NCBI GenBank assembly: GCA_937910305.1
Contig: CALEPS010000188.1
Span: 1 to 64,000, forward strand
DNA length: 64,000 bases
Direction of reading: 5' to 3'
From: an uncultured Bacteroidales bacterium
GTDB taxonomy: Bacteria; Bacteroidota; Bacteroidia; Bacteroidales; Paludibacteraceae
In this document: positions 25,368 to 33,017 of the stretch, piece after piece
Position numbering within the stretch: the first letter of the stretch is position 1
Layout of the letters: every line of letters starts with the position of its first letter
Translations under genes and position numbers: made by a program
The notes under the pieces: generated by a model
Seen by the model: only the letters and a program-made list of their open reading frames with translations
The model's database searches: none
Told to the model about the DNA's origin: nothing

Positions 25368-25672
25368 CAGTTGCCTCCTTCCTCAAACTGCTTGCGATAC
25401 ATCCAGCGAACCCAGAACGGACAATGGTCGAGGAGAAAGTCAATACGGTCTTTCATGTCTCTTGAAGTAATGTAAAGCTTATCAAAAAGTGATCTCTGCT
25501 CTGCATACTTAGCCTTCCACTCGTCACGCTCTTTCTCGACACGGCAGTAATTGTCTTGCGCAGTCTGCACAAGAATTTCTTTCTCTTTTTGCAACTCGGC
25601 ATTCTTAGCCTCCAACGCAGCGTACTTCTCTTTCAGCAGCTCGTAGCCGCTCTTGTGTTTTCTCTCTGACAT
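25367..25672 (-). CDS. Coiled-coil phage protein
   Basis: 101 residues, almost entirely a charged heptad helix (KEKYAALEAKNAELQKEKEI), ending in FWVRWMYRKQFEEGGN. It has no transmembrane segment or signal peptide. It sits between two membrane proteins of the lysis cassette. No family is recognised. Confidence 0.6.
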   Translation of the reverse strand: MSERKHKSGYELLKEKYAALEAKNAELQKEKEILVQTAQDNYCRVEKERDEWKAKYAEQRSLFDKLYITSRDMKDRIDFLLDHCPFWVRWMYRKQFEEGGN

Positions 25673-25718
25673 AGTTATTAAAATTTTTATTGTTTTTCTT
25701 TAATAGTGGTAAGCGTTA

Positions 25719-26285
25719 TTAAAGTTTTATCCCATAGAATTTAAGTACTACCCTTGCCACGTTCCAGACGAAGACAAGGCAAATGATGACGATGAACGCC
25801 ACGCCGCAGTAATAGACGAAATCCTTCTGCTTCTCCACCTTGACTATCGTCTTGGTGGTGTTATTGCGGATGATGCTATCCTGCCAAGCGATGATGTTCA
25901 GCAGGCTATCCTCCTTGCAATCGAAGTCTATTTGTAGTCCATTTGTAGTGCCTTTTGTAGTGTTCTTTGTAGTGTTCTTTGTAGTAACACTCGGCACAAT
26001 ACGTCTGCCTTGCTCGATTGTCAGTTCACGCAGGACAACGTTATAAGCACTATCGCACTCCAGGAGAGCCATAGCACTTGCGCTATCGGCTTCTGTTATA
26101 ATGGTCGTATCGTGGTGATGCACCTCTACAATGCGCTCGGTTTCTTGTCCGGCTATGTACTGGCTTTTGCAGCCGCCGAAGAAGATGCAGCACAGGACGG
26201 TCAGTACCACTGCCACGATGACTGCCAAGCAGCCGTGTTTGGGGTCGCGGTAGTCATCGCCTAATATGTAGTTGCTATTAGTCAT
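25719..26285 (-). CDS. Candidate unimolecular spanin (u-spanin)
   Basis: 188 residues with a rare combination: an N-terminal type II signal ending in a lipobox-like FGGC (Cys39; VVLTVLCCIFFGGC) and a C-terminal transmembrane helix (about 160-180, YYCGVAFIVIICLVFVWNVA). The linker between them is polar, with a Thr/Lys/Asn repeat (TTKNTTKNTTKGTTNG, about 101-116). This is the layout of u-spanins such as T1 gp11, which connect the outer and inner membranes and fuse them in the last step of lysis of Gram-negative hosts. The long n-region before the hydrophobic core is unusual. The assignment is by architecture only. Confidence 0.5.
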   Translation of the reverse strand: MTNSNYILGDDYRDPKHGCLAVIVAVVLTVLCCIFFGGCKSQYIAGQETERIVEVHHHDTTIITEADSASAMALLECDSAYNVVLRELTIEQGRRIVPSVTTKNTTKNTTKGTTNGLQIDFDCKEDSLLNIIAWQDSIIRNNTTKTIVKVEKQKDFVYYCGVAFIVIICLVFVWNVARVVLKFYGIKL

Positions 26286-26292
26286 ATTCTAT

Positions 26293-26394
26293 CTATTTTT
26301 TCTTAAACTCCGCCACCAGTCTGCTATTACTTTCATACACAATGAGCGATGGCGATTGGTAGATAACATTACTCGGCTGTGTCTCCATAGCCAT
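26293..26394 (-). CDS. Small phage ORF, 33 residues
   Basis: Starts MAMETQPSNVIYQSPSLIVY and ends EFKKK before TAG. It overlaps the end of the preceding 86-residue gene by 26 bp and ends 7 bp before the u-spanin candidate, so it fills the gap exactly and is probably translated by coupling. Its function is unknown and its reality is likely but not certain. Confidence 0.45.
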   Translation of the reverse strand: MAMETQPSNVIYQSPSLIVYESNSRLVAEFKKK

Positions 26395-26629
26395 AGTCGG
26401 CAGGGTTAAACGGCTCGTCGATGGAGTGAGTTCTACAGTACTCCTGCTGTAATCCCTTGAGTGTTTCAACAGGTGGAACGGTCGGAAACACCACCTCTCC
26501 TACCTTGCTCAATCCACTGCCCGGTATCGGCTCAAAGCCGAAACGGAATAATACACCAGACGGCAACACGGCTTTACGCGGCGCGTTGCTTGGTACTACG
26601 TTTTGATTTACTACGGTATTCATATTCAT
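26369..26629 (-). CDS. Small phage protein after the reverse transcriptase
   Basis: 86 residues, with an N-terminal Asn/Val-rich stretch (MNMNTVVNQNVVPSNAP), a proline-rich middle (FEPIPGSGLSKVGEVVFPTVPP) and an acidic end (NPADYGYGDTAE). It begins inside the 3' end of the reverse-transcriptase gene (56-bp overlap). No family is recognised. Confidence 0.55.
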   Translation of the reverse strand: MNMNTVVNQNVVPSNAPRKAVLPSGVLFRFGFEPIPGSGLSKVGEVVFPTVPPVETLKGLQQEYCRTHSIDEPFNPADYGYGDTAE

Positions 26630-28025
26630 ATAGTTTTTGTTGTTGTTTCAATTCTTGCAATTCTTTGATGCGGATATTCTTCGGTTTGTACTCATTCTTT
26701 ACCTCACAGACAATTTTTCCCCTCCTGTCCTCGAAATAGAGCCATTGTTTATAGTCGCTATCGAGTACCATCTGCATGAGCATTTTCTGTATGTTATAAG
26801 ACCGACAATGACACATGAAACCTATATAGGAGTTGAAACTGCATTGTAACTTGTAGGCATTCTCCAGCGAACAATGTTCTATCGCAAGGCGTATGTTATT
26901 CTTGCAGGCTCTTACTGTTCTATTCCCGATGTACATCCTGTCGGCGTATATTACACGCCCGCAGAATTGCACCCCGTGACGGACTGGCTGAATATAGAAC
27001 TTTGTCGGGTGCAACGTCAGCCCGAGCGAACTCAATATACGCTCCGATTCCTCTCTTACCTTACGTATGATGCCGGCATTCGCGGCAACTATACACATAT
27101 CGTCCACGAACTGCGTAATCTTACAATCGAGACCAAGCGCAAGTATCGCCATCCCCCACAGTGCCAATATAAGATTGGCTATTAACTGCGAGAAGAAATT
27201 ACCGATTGGCAAACCCTTACCGTCGTTACCAAATAAGGTCTTGCCCTGTACGATATTCTTCCATGCAGAAATCGGGCTGTGGCGCAAGCAGTCGCTTGTG
27301 GGGTCATGCGTGATATATACATACAGCAGTCGCAGCATCTCGCGCACTTCCTCGTCTGAATATCCTGCAGGCACGAACTTCTTGCTGAAATCGACAAATA
27401 CATCATAAGCCATGCTGCGCACGATATTCATAAAGAAGCCGCTAACGTCCATCGTGGCGACAACTCCGTCCGGGTATTCACGCAGGTTCTTTTGTATTTG
27501 CTCGGCGGCTGTCTGTGCGGAATGATTACACCTGTTACCGTGGCTGATATTACCATTGTGCTCATGTACCTTCTCCGATACAGACAGAATGAATGGAGCG
27601 ATAAGGTGATGACCTACACGGTCGCGATAGTTCGCAGCAAACACCTCTCTGTATCTCGGATAGTCAAGCACAAAGCAAACGCTTGTGCCGGGAACGTAGA
27701 TGTGATTCCGAATTTTATCCGCTAAATCAAAGATCTCTTTGAGGTTGTAATGAAACCTCGCGGCGTCGAAACGCCTTTTCTTATTCCTCCAACAATAGCT
27801 CTCTGCTTCAAATAACAAGTCTAATAACCTATCTGATTCGGCGACCGGCACAACTGTGTATGTGTTGTTCTTATTGTTGTTGTTCACGTTCGCTGACGGA
27901 ATCGCCACATAGTACGCGTTGTTGGCATTGTTCTGCTGGCACGTCCAGGAGTTGCCCGTCGGCAGAGTGCTGTGGTCGTCAAGACTCGCTGTAGGTGTAA
28001 CTTGGTTATCAAGTGGAGTCTCCAT
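26574..28025 (-). CDS. Reverse transcriptase of a diversity-generating retroelement
   Basis: Copies the template repeat RNA into cDNA with mistakes at adenines, which then replaces the variable repeat. The ORF is 483 residues; the RT domain proper starts near residue 63. Catalytic motifs: MDVSGFF with Asp193; GLPIGNFFSQLIANL (271-285), whose SQ ending is the hallmark of DGR enzymes instead of the usual SP; and QFVDDM (305-310) with the catalytic Asp pair. Residues 19-62 (STLPTGNSWTCQQNNANNAYY and on) are the template repeat read in the same frame as the target protein. The enzyme may therefore start downstream at a non-AUG codon, or carry the template-encoded peptide. The gene lies in the order target, Avd, template, RT, as in phage BPP-1. 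Confidence 0.93.
   Translation of the reverse strand: METPLDNQVTPTASLDDHSTLPTGNSWTCQQNNANNAYYVAIPSANVNNNNKNNTYTVVPVAESDRLLDLLFEAESYCWRNKKRRFDAARFHYNLKEIFDLADKIRNHIYVPGTSVCFVLDYPRYREVFAANYRDRVGHHLIAPFILSVSEKVHEHNGNISHGNRCNHSAQTAAEQIQKNLREYPDGVVATMDVSGFFMNIVRSMAYDVFVDFSKKFVPAGYSDEEVREMLRLLYVYITHDPTSDCLRHSPISAWKNIVQGKTLFGNDGKGLPIGNFFSQLIANLILALWGMAILALGLDCKITQFVDDMCIVAANAGIIRKVREESERILSSLGLTLHPTKFYIQPVRHGVQFCGRVIYADRMYIGNRTVRACKNNIRLAIEHCSLENAYKLQCSFNSYIGFMCHCRSYNIQKMLMQMVLDSDYKQWLYFEDRRGKIVCEVKNEYKPKNIRIKELQELKQQQKLYEYEYRSKSKRSTKQRAA
27839..27976 (-). repeat. DGR template repeat (TR)
   Basis: 138 bp that aligns without gaps to 28535-28672 (offset 696). The two differ at 14 positions (27861, 27866, 27871, 27877, 27878, 27883, 27884, 27890, 27919, 27920, 27932, 27952, 27953, 27973). 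In each case the template has A on the coding strand; no other base differs. Homology ends at 27977, where a C differs. Many codons are AAC or AAT, the usual composition of DGR templates. It lies within the RT reading frame. Confidence 0.95.
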
Positions 28026-28063
28026 TATATAGATTATCGCACGCTCATTTCTCGTCCTTGGAC

Positions 28064-28462
28064 TTAATGACTCTGGCTCTTGGTGGCTGCAATAGCATGT
28101 AACTGATTTGCAATATCATCGCAAAGCATGTCTAATTCAGCACATACCTTTTCGCTCCATCCGCGCAATTCCATGATAAGATAGCATTGCGCTTGTATTT
28201 CTTCTATCAGTTCGATAGAACGCTTGAGATAGTCTTTCCCTTTCAGTTGGCGCATAGCATACGTAAACAGAACGCCTGCCTTTTCAAGTAGCGGATAGAA
28301 ATAGCATCTGCGGATGTCAACCGTCATCTGCTCCTCTCCGGCGGCGTTCTTGCGGTTGCGACCGTGCGGCAAAAGCCTGCCGTAGTAGGCTAACTGCTTA
28401 TTGAGATAAACTACCCTGTTAATGATGGGCGTTTTTACTGCTGACTTGTTACTGTATTGCAT
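28064..28462 (-). CDS. avd: Avd-like accessory protein of the DGR
   Basis: 132 residues, basic and helical throughout: KTPIINRVVYLNKQLAYYGR, a basic loop with RNRKNAAGEEQ, then three long helices (YFYPLLEKAGVLFTYAMRQL, YLKRSIELIEEIQAQCYLIM, EKVCAELDMLCDDIANQL). This agrees with the four-helix bundle accessory protein Avd, which forms a pentamer and holds the RT on the template RNA. It lies between target and template/RT, the classical place. Sequence similarity to Avd is not strong by eye, so the name rests on size, basic helical character and position. Confidence 0.65.
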   Translation of the reverse strand: MQYSNKSAVKTPIINRVVYLNKQLAYYGRLLPHGRNRKNAAGEEQMTVDIRRCYFYPLLEKAGVLFTYAMRQLKGKDYLKRSIELIEEIQAQCYLIMELRGWSEKVCAELDMLCDDIANQLHAIAATKSQSH

Positions 28463-28498
28463 GAGAGCGATTGGGAGTTAATGATATAACGAAGCCCC

Positions 28499-28515
28499 GC
28501 CGTGCCCCGCACGGC
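28499..28515. promoter_or_regulatory. Hairpin/cruciform downstream of the variable repeat
   Basis: GCCGTGC pairs with GCACGGC around a CCC loop, 19 bp past the 3' end of the variable repeat. DGRs such as that of BPP-1 need a similar inverted repeat here for target recognition. No T run follows, so it is not a simple terminator. Confidence 0.6.
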
Positions 28516-28526
28516 AGAGCCTTTGG

Positions 28527-29678
28527 CTATAATGCGGCGACCGGCACAACTGTGTACGTGTAGTTCCTATTGGAGTTGGACACGTACGCTGACGGAATCG
28601 CCACATAGTACGCGACGTTGGCATTGTACTGCTGGCACGTCCAGGAGCCGCCCGTCGGCAGAGTGCTGCGGTGAGATGCGTACAGCAGTGTATTGATCTG
28701 CGAATAATACACGTACATCATCAATAAGTGATTAGTTGTGGGTAGTGTATATTGCCGTTCATCGCCTTCGTATGCCTTGTAATCCCACGCAAATTCGGCT
28801 GCAGGCGCACCGGTGATATTATTTGCGGTGCGCGGCACTTGAAATCTGCGAACATATTGCACTCCATCCCAATAATACGACTGGTCAGTGGAGCTATCGG
28901 TTTCGTCATTTGTTACTATATACACCTGTTGATCATACATGAGATGTATTCCGCTTGCTTCCATCTCTGCCTTGGATGCAAACCGTACACATCCATACTT
29001 ACTGTAATCCTTATCCATGTCGGATGGGTCATAGTTCGTATGCGGCAACTTCTCCGGATTATAGAATAGTAAGATTCGGCGAGTATTCTCGTACGACTCG
29101 AATATAAGAGAATTCTGAAGCACATCCAAAAACGAACCGACAGACTGCGCGTATAATCCGGGGACCAAATCAGTTGTATTAGCCCATTGCTTGGCTGTAT
29201 ATGCAGTACCTGCGACCAAAGGCACACCTATTACGAATGACTGATAGGGTGTGATAATTGCCGGCTGGGCTGGTTCCGGAGTGGTACCATGCTCATCGAT
29301 GTATTGTTGCCACTCGCCGGCTGAATAGTGAGTGCCGGATTTGCCAAGCAGGCACACCTCATACGAATGCGTGCCTATCGTGCTGACCAACTGTGCAAAC
29401 TCAGCAAGCGTCGTGTCGTCCGTAACGGTAGCACCGGCATTGCGTAGAGCAGTGGCAATGGCGTTAATAGAGTTAAGGACGGCCTCCACTTTAGCTGTGG
29501 CGGTGGTGCCGATGACCTCACGATTACACTCATCGAGGGTTTCTTTAACCTGCGTCATCAGGTTTGAATTGTCAATGTTAGTGGTTACCCACGCCTTCAT
29601 TGCTTGCCAGCAGCGGGTCATCATCTCATCCAACTGTTCACCTGTCACTACATTTACTATAGGATTTTCGTTTGCCAT
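28527..29678 (-). CDS. DGR-diversified phage receptor-binding protein
   Basis: 383 residues, probably the tail-tip adhesin. Helical N-terminus (GEQLDEMMTRCWQAMKAWV), then a small domain (about 105-170), and a C-terminal C-type-lectin-like region: LPTTNHLLMMYVYY followed by STLPTGGSWTCQQYNAN and AYYVAIPSAYV, ending TYTVVPVAAL. The last 46 residues (338-383) are the variable repeat. The variable Asn-derived positions alternate with a fixed Trp-Cys, Ala-Tyr-Tyr and Val scaffold, as in lectin-type DGR targets. Diversification would let the phage follow changes in host surface structures. It is preceded by tail-fibre-like genes in the same operon. Confidence 0.88.
   Translation of the reverse strand: MANENPIVNVVTGEQLDEMMTRCWQAMKAWVTTNIDNSNLMTQVKETLDECNREVIGTTATAKVEAVLNSINAIATALRNAGATVTDDTTLAEFAQLVSTIGTHSYEVCLLGKSGTHYSAGEWQQYIDEHGTTPEPAQPAIITPYQSFVIGVPLVAGTAYTAKQWANTTDLVPGLYAQSVGSFLDVLQNSLIFESYENTRRILLFYNPEKLPHTNYDPSDMDKDYSKYGCVRFASKAEMEASGIHLMYDQQVYIVTNDETDSSTDQSYYWDGVQYVRRFQVPRTANNITGAPAAEFAWDYKAYEGDERQYTLPTTNHLLMMYVYYSQINTLLYASHRSTLPTGGSWTCQQYNANVAYYVAIPSAYVSNSNRNYTYTVVPVAAL
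28535..28672 (-). repeat. DGR variable repeat (VR) at the end of the target gene
   Basis: The 3' part of the target gene, equal to the template at 27839-27976 except at 14 template adenines. Nine residues of the protein are changed from the template (mainly Asn to Tyr, Ser, Val or Gly, Lys to Arg, His to Arg). The last 22 bp (28535-28556, with GTGCCGGTCGC) are unchanged and would hold the initiation-of-mutagenic-homing site. Confidence 0.95.
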
Positions 29679-29680
29679 AA

Positions 29681-29920
29681 TTATGAATTGATTACATGGT
29701 TAATAATAGTTTCTACTTGGTCATTGGTAAGTGGAATTGCCGGTACTGATTGCACAGCCGTCAGTATCTCCTGCGAGGTGCTCTCTTGGGCTACAGTCGT
29801 GTCCAGTTTCTCCTCCACCGGCGTGAGGTCGATTTTAATGGCGGAGAACTTATTACTCAGCCATCTGCGGAAGAGGTGCAGAGTATAACTCCACCTTCTA
29901 TATGTCAGTATCTTTGCCAT
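29681..29920 (-). CDS. Small tail-region protein
   Basis: 79 residues from the ATG at 29920 (MAKILTYRRWSYTLHLFRRW). A basic amphipathic start is followed by an acidic helical part (TPVEEKLDTTVAQESTSQEI) and a second helix (TNDQVETIINHVIN). It lies 2 bp before the DGR target and may be its assembly partner. Function unknown. Confidence 0.6.
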   Translation of the reverse strand: MAKILTYRRWSYTLHLFRRWLSNKFSAIKIDLTPVEEKLDTTVAQESTSQEILTAVQSVPAIPLTNDQVETIINHVINS

Positions 29921-29932
29921 AGGCAATTAGTA

Positions 29933-30754
29933 TTAACTAAAATAAGAGTTGGTGTCTGTTACCATAAAGTAGTCCGGATAATCTTGCGGTTGCATTGTAC
30001 CTTGCTCGGTTTGTATCTCCGCAGATAGTCTGTATCCGCAGAATGTCTCCAAATAGAAGTATATCATGCCCGATTCGCTCACATATGTATAATTACATAC
30101 TGCTGTGACTATATTAGGCCTACCACCTGTGGCGATTGCTATTTGACACGGAACTAACTTGCCGGGCATATGTGAACTAATGAAATTCTCTATAGCATTC
30201 TTTACTGTCGTGCTCTCATTGATAATAAAGTTATCTTGTGACTTTTCGAGTGGGAACGTAATATACTCATTTCCCATCTTCTCCATCAACTTATTATTCA
30301 TATAAGCATATCCCTCTTCTCGCAAATCGAAGACTGCACCGCTTGTGATAGCCTCCAAACTATCTTCTCTAATAGTGTCTGTCACGATTGGAATCACACT
30401 TTTCCATTCGCTCCAATCGGAGTATGGGTCTGTATGATTCTCGTCATTGAACCTTCGTGAGCGTATAAACATACCGCTCTCGTCAATGGTGCATTGCTCT
30501 ACTACGTAACGTATGACATGTGTTACCGGATGTCTTAAAGTAAGATGACGCACTAACAGGAAATGGTTCGTCTCGATAGTAGTTCCTTCTTTCTTATACA
30601 ACACCTGATGAATACCTGCGACAAGGATAGTGCCGATAATGTCGCTATTTCTGAAACTCGCTTCGTTATCGGTATATTTCTCTACTACGTTACCACCGGA
30701 CGGTAAGTTGACGTATTCTCCGTCACGTGTTATAAAACCTTTGATTTCTCTCAT
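29933..30754 (-). CDS. Probable tail fibre or baseplate protein
   Basis: 273 residues from MREIKGFITRDG at 30754. The N-terminus EIKGFITRDGEYVNLPSGG and the mid region with SEWKSVIPIVTDTIREDSL and AITSGAVFDLREE look like phage fibre attachment and pyocin-knob-type sequences (SEWK with an aromatic repeat). The C-terminus is beta-rich. It lies between adaptor genes and the DGR target in the structural operon. The fibre assignment is by motif and position. Confidence 0.6.
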   Translation of the reverse strand: MREIKGFITRDGEYVNLPSGGNVVEKYTDNEASFRNSDIIGTILVAGIHQVLYKKEGTTIETNHFLLVRHLTLRHPVTHVIRYVVEQCTIDESGMFIRSRRFNDENHTDPYSDWSEWKSVIPIVTDTIREDSLEAITSGAVFDLREEGYAYMNNKLMEKMGNEYITFPLEKSQDNFIINESTTVKNAIENFISSHMPGKLVPCQIAIATGGRPNIVTAVCNYTYVSESGMIYFYLETFCGYRLSAEIQTEQGTMQPQDYPDYFMVTDTNSYFS

Positions 30755-30773
30755 AATATATCGTTTTAATATG

Positions 30774-31103
30774 TTAATCACACATAAAATGCGCATACCC
30801 GAATATGTCCACATCTATATTGAGAGGAATGTAGCCATCTTCGTCGATGTCCATAGAAGGAAGCCATATGTATTCTTCGTCCCATGTCTCTCCGTCGAAC
30901 ATCTGCTCTACTTCTCGCGGAGTAGGTTCTTCTATTTGGATATTTAACGCGGCTGCAATGAACTTATCCCGTGCTTCTTTCAGTTCTTTAATCAACTCTT
31001 TATATTTGGTGATTAGAAGATCCAATTTGCTCGGCTTGATGTCTTGCGTATTGCAGCCGCAAGGCTGCCTGTTCGGGCCCTTATGGGTGATGTTATGACT
31101 CAT
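30774..31103 (-). CDS. Conserved small phage protein
   Basis: 109 residues. It starts MSHNITHKGPNRQPCGC with a double cysteine, then a helix (KLDLLITKYKELIKELKEAR) and an acidic beta end (DIDEDGYIPLNIDVDIFGY). Lies 2 bp after the 245-residue adaptor-like gene. No function recognised. Confidence 0.6.
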   Translation of the reverse strand: MSHNITHKGPNRQPCGCNTQDIKPSKLDLLITKYKELIKELKEARDKFIAAALNIQIEEPTPREVEQMFDGETWDEEYIWLPSMDIDEDGYIPLNIDVDIFGYAHFMCD

Positions 31104-31105
31104 AA

Positions 31106-31843
31106 TCAGAATATTCTTGGAATACGATTAACGATTTGCGGACCGTTGAGGATGTTGCAGCGGTGACGGATCTGCTCCATACACTCGTTCCACTCGTTCA
31201 GATACCGAGGCGCTTCGTCCGGGTAGGAATAGGTCAGCCATTTATAGATAATACGTGCCACCAGTGCCTCGAAGATAGCGGTGTCTAACGGCTCGACTGC
31301 ATTGATATTGGAGCCGCAGTATTTCCAGTTCAAACCGTAGTGGATAGAATCACGGTAGTCCTCCGTCGGCACTAACTTGCCCGCAAAATCATCAGAACTG
31401 CCGTCCTCGATAGCCATATAGAGTTCGCCGTTATACTCCACATACTGTCCGGCATGGAAAACTACCGGCGGATCCGGCAACTCGGGAATATCCGTAAAGA
31501 CTGCTGTCTCCTTCCCCTCGCGCCAGAACAGCGCTTTCTCGCGTTTCGGCATATAGGTATGCAGCACGTCGAACACATCACTCATCGCGGCCTTAGCAAA
31601 CGGTACGAACAAGTCTTCCTCGTCCTCCGTCATGGCGATCAGGTCTAACAGGTGCTGCGCTTCCTCCGTCCGGCGCAACTTGCCCAGATACGAAGACCGT
31701 TTCTTTACCTCCTCGCGCAGCACCGCCAGCTTGTACCACAGATGTAATATCTCAAACGCTTCACCGCCGCACAGTAGATTGCACCACGGCGTGCGGTACG
31801 CCACGGCAGGCACGGAACAGTTACATTGGCAAATCTCTTTCAT
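31106..31843 (-). CDS. Probable head-tail connector or neck protein
   Basis: 245 residues with cysteine-rich start (KEICQCNCSVPA) and helices (LHLWYKLAVLREEVKKRSSYL), a central YVEYNGELYMAIED beta segment, resembling carbohydrate-binding or tail-assembly insertions, and a C-terminal helical part. It lies three genes after the capsid, in the place of connector or tail completion genes. The function is inferred from gene order only. Confidence 0.5.
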   Translation of the reverse strand: MKEICQCNCSVPAVAYRTPWCNLLCGGEAFEILHLWYKLAVLREEVKKRSSYLGKLRRTEEAQHLLDLIAMTEDEEDLFVPFAKAAMSDVFDVLHTYMPKREKALFWREGKETAVFTDIPELPDPPVVFHAGQYVEYNGELYMAIEDGSSDDFAGKLVPTEDYRDSIHYGLNWKYCGSNINAVEPLDTAIFEALVARIIYKWLTYSYPDEAPRYLNEWNECMEQIRHRCNILNGPQIVNRIPRIF

Positions 31844-31851
31844 AGCTGCAC

Positions 31852-32550
31852 TTATTTAAGTATTGCTTGAATCTTGGACTGCAGTTCGTTCTCGCAGACC
31901 TTTGCACCGTTGAAATCACCCAGAATGTTGGACACCATCCGCGCACACTCCAGTACAATCAAGTCCTCTATCGGACTCATTATATGGTTTGCTGTGTCGT
32001 TTCCGGCTGTTTTCTCTGTATTGATATAGAGCAATACAAACTCCTTTGAGACCTCCGACGGATCGAAATCCAAATCCATCTTTGGTTTGAACGAGTATAT
32101 CTCCATCTGCCCTGCATTAGTCCCGTCATGGAAACTTGCCAATACTGCTACCGGCTTTGCCAGTCCGCCGCGTACATCCTCGTTCTGCTGTACCAGGTAT
32201 AACGGGTCCTCGCTTGTGATAAACGCCGTGATGTCGCGTTTCAATGCAGTGTGACGGAAACGGACATAGCGGTAGTTGGCATGGATGCCGGTGATGACAC
32301 CTACTCCGTTTACGTCCACCGAGAAACCGTCCGTCTTGCGCTCTATGTCGGCATGGAGCAGCGATAACGGCAACGACCGCAAGCAGTTCCGCGCCGCCTC
32401 GTCCAGATTCTTCTCGATATAGGAGATTATCGGCTTGACGCTATTGATAGCCGTGTCACCGGCTGCAATGAAACTTGCCGGTTCCTCAAACGGACTGATC
32501 TCCTCCAACTTGACCTTGACGGCTTCTATGTATTCCTCTCGGGTCTTCAT
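31852..32550 (-). CDS. Probable head-tail adaptor protein
   Basis: 232 residues. It starts with a helical part (REEYIEAVKVKLEEISPF) followed by AGDTAINSVKPIISYIEKNLDEAARNCLRSLPL, typical in pattern of small adaptor proteins (helix bundle binding the portal), then a beta-rich part. It is the second gene after the capsid. No family match can be claimed by eye; the adaptor role is positional. Confidence 0.5.
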   Translation of the reverse strand: MKTREEYIEAVKVKLEEISPFEEPASFIAAGDTAINSVKPIISYIEKNLDEAARNCLRSLPLSLLHADIERKTDGFSVDVNGVGVITGIHANYRYVRFRHTALKRDITAFITSEDPLYLVQQNEDVRGGLAKPVAVLASFHDGTNAGQMEIYSFKPKMDLDFDPSEVSKEFVLLYINTEKTAGNDTANHIMSPIEDLIVLECARMVSNILGDFNGAKVCENELQSKIQAILK

Positions 32551-32553
32551 CGC

Positions 32554-32934
32554 TTACAAATTAGGGAATGAGATATTCAGTTTCTCAGCAGCCTCTTTGA
32601 TCGCAGCCTTGCCTTTCAGGATAGAAGCATCCATATCGTATTTTTCTACAAGAATAGCAATAGCTTGCTGTGAGCCTGTTACATCCGGATAAACGGCTGC
32701 ATACTCTTTCTCCTTTGCCGCCGCTTGTTTCTTTGCGGGTTCTTCCAACTCCGTGATAACCGTACCGAAATACGGATGCTTGCGGATAGCATTGGCTAAT
32801 ACAGGATCACCAATAGCCAACAGACCTACATCATTATACGGTTTATCACGCGGTACAAACTTGATTCGATAGATAGCACCATTGATGCGCATCGAAGTGG
32901 ATAATCCGGGTATCTTAGAATAAAAAATTGCCAT
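32554..32934 (-). CDS. Small phage structural protein next to the capsid gene
   Basis: 126 residues. It starts MAIFYSKIPGLSTSMRI, a beta-rich region with FVPRDKPYNDVGLLAIGDP, then Lys/Ala-rich helix (EPAKKQAAAKEKEYAA) and a C-terminal domain (QQAIAILVEKYDMDASILKGKAAIKEAAEKLNI) resembling a SAP-like or capsid-associated HTH. It lies 83 bp after the capsid gene. Function unknown. Confidence 0.6.
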   Translation of the reverse strand: MAIFYSKIPGLSTSMRINGAIYRIKFVPRDKPYNDVGLLAIGDPVLANAIRKHPYFGTVITELEEPAKKQAAAKEKEYAAVYPDVTGSQQAIAILVEKYDMDASILKGKAAIKEAAEKLNISFPNL

Positions 32935-33017
32935 TGTTTATAATATTTATAGATTAAAAGCAATGAGAGACGGCAGTTTAATACCACCGCCTCTCTTCTT
33001 CAGAACTCTCTTGGTTG

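Noticed and set aside
26574..28025. RT as part of a retron, group II intron or abortive-infection system
   Set aside because: The SQ motif, the nearby template and variable repeats with adenine-only changes and the Avd-like gene point to a DGR; no msr/msd-like RNA, maturase or intron domains are seen.
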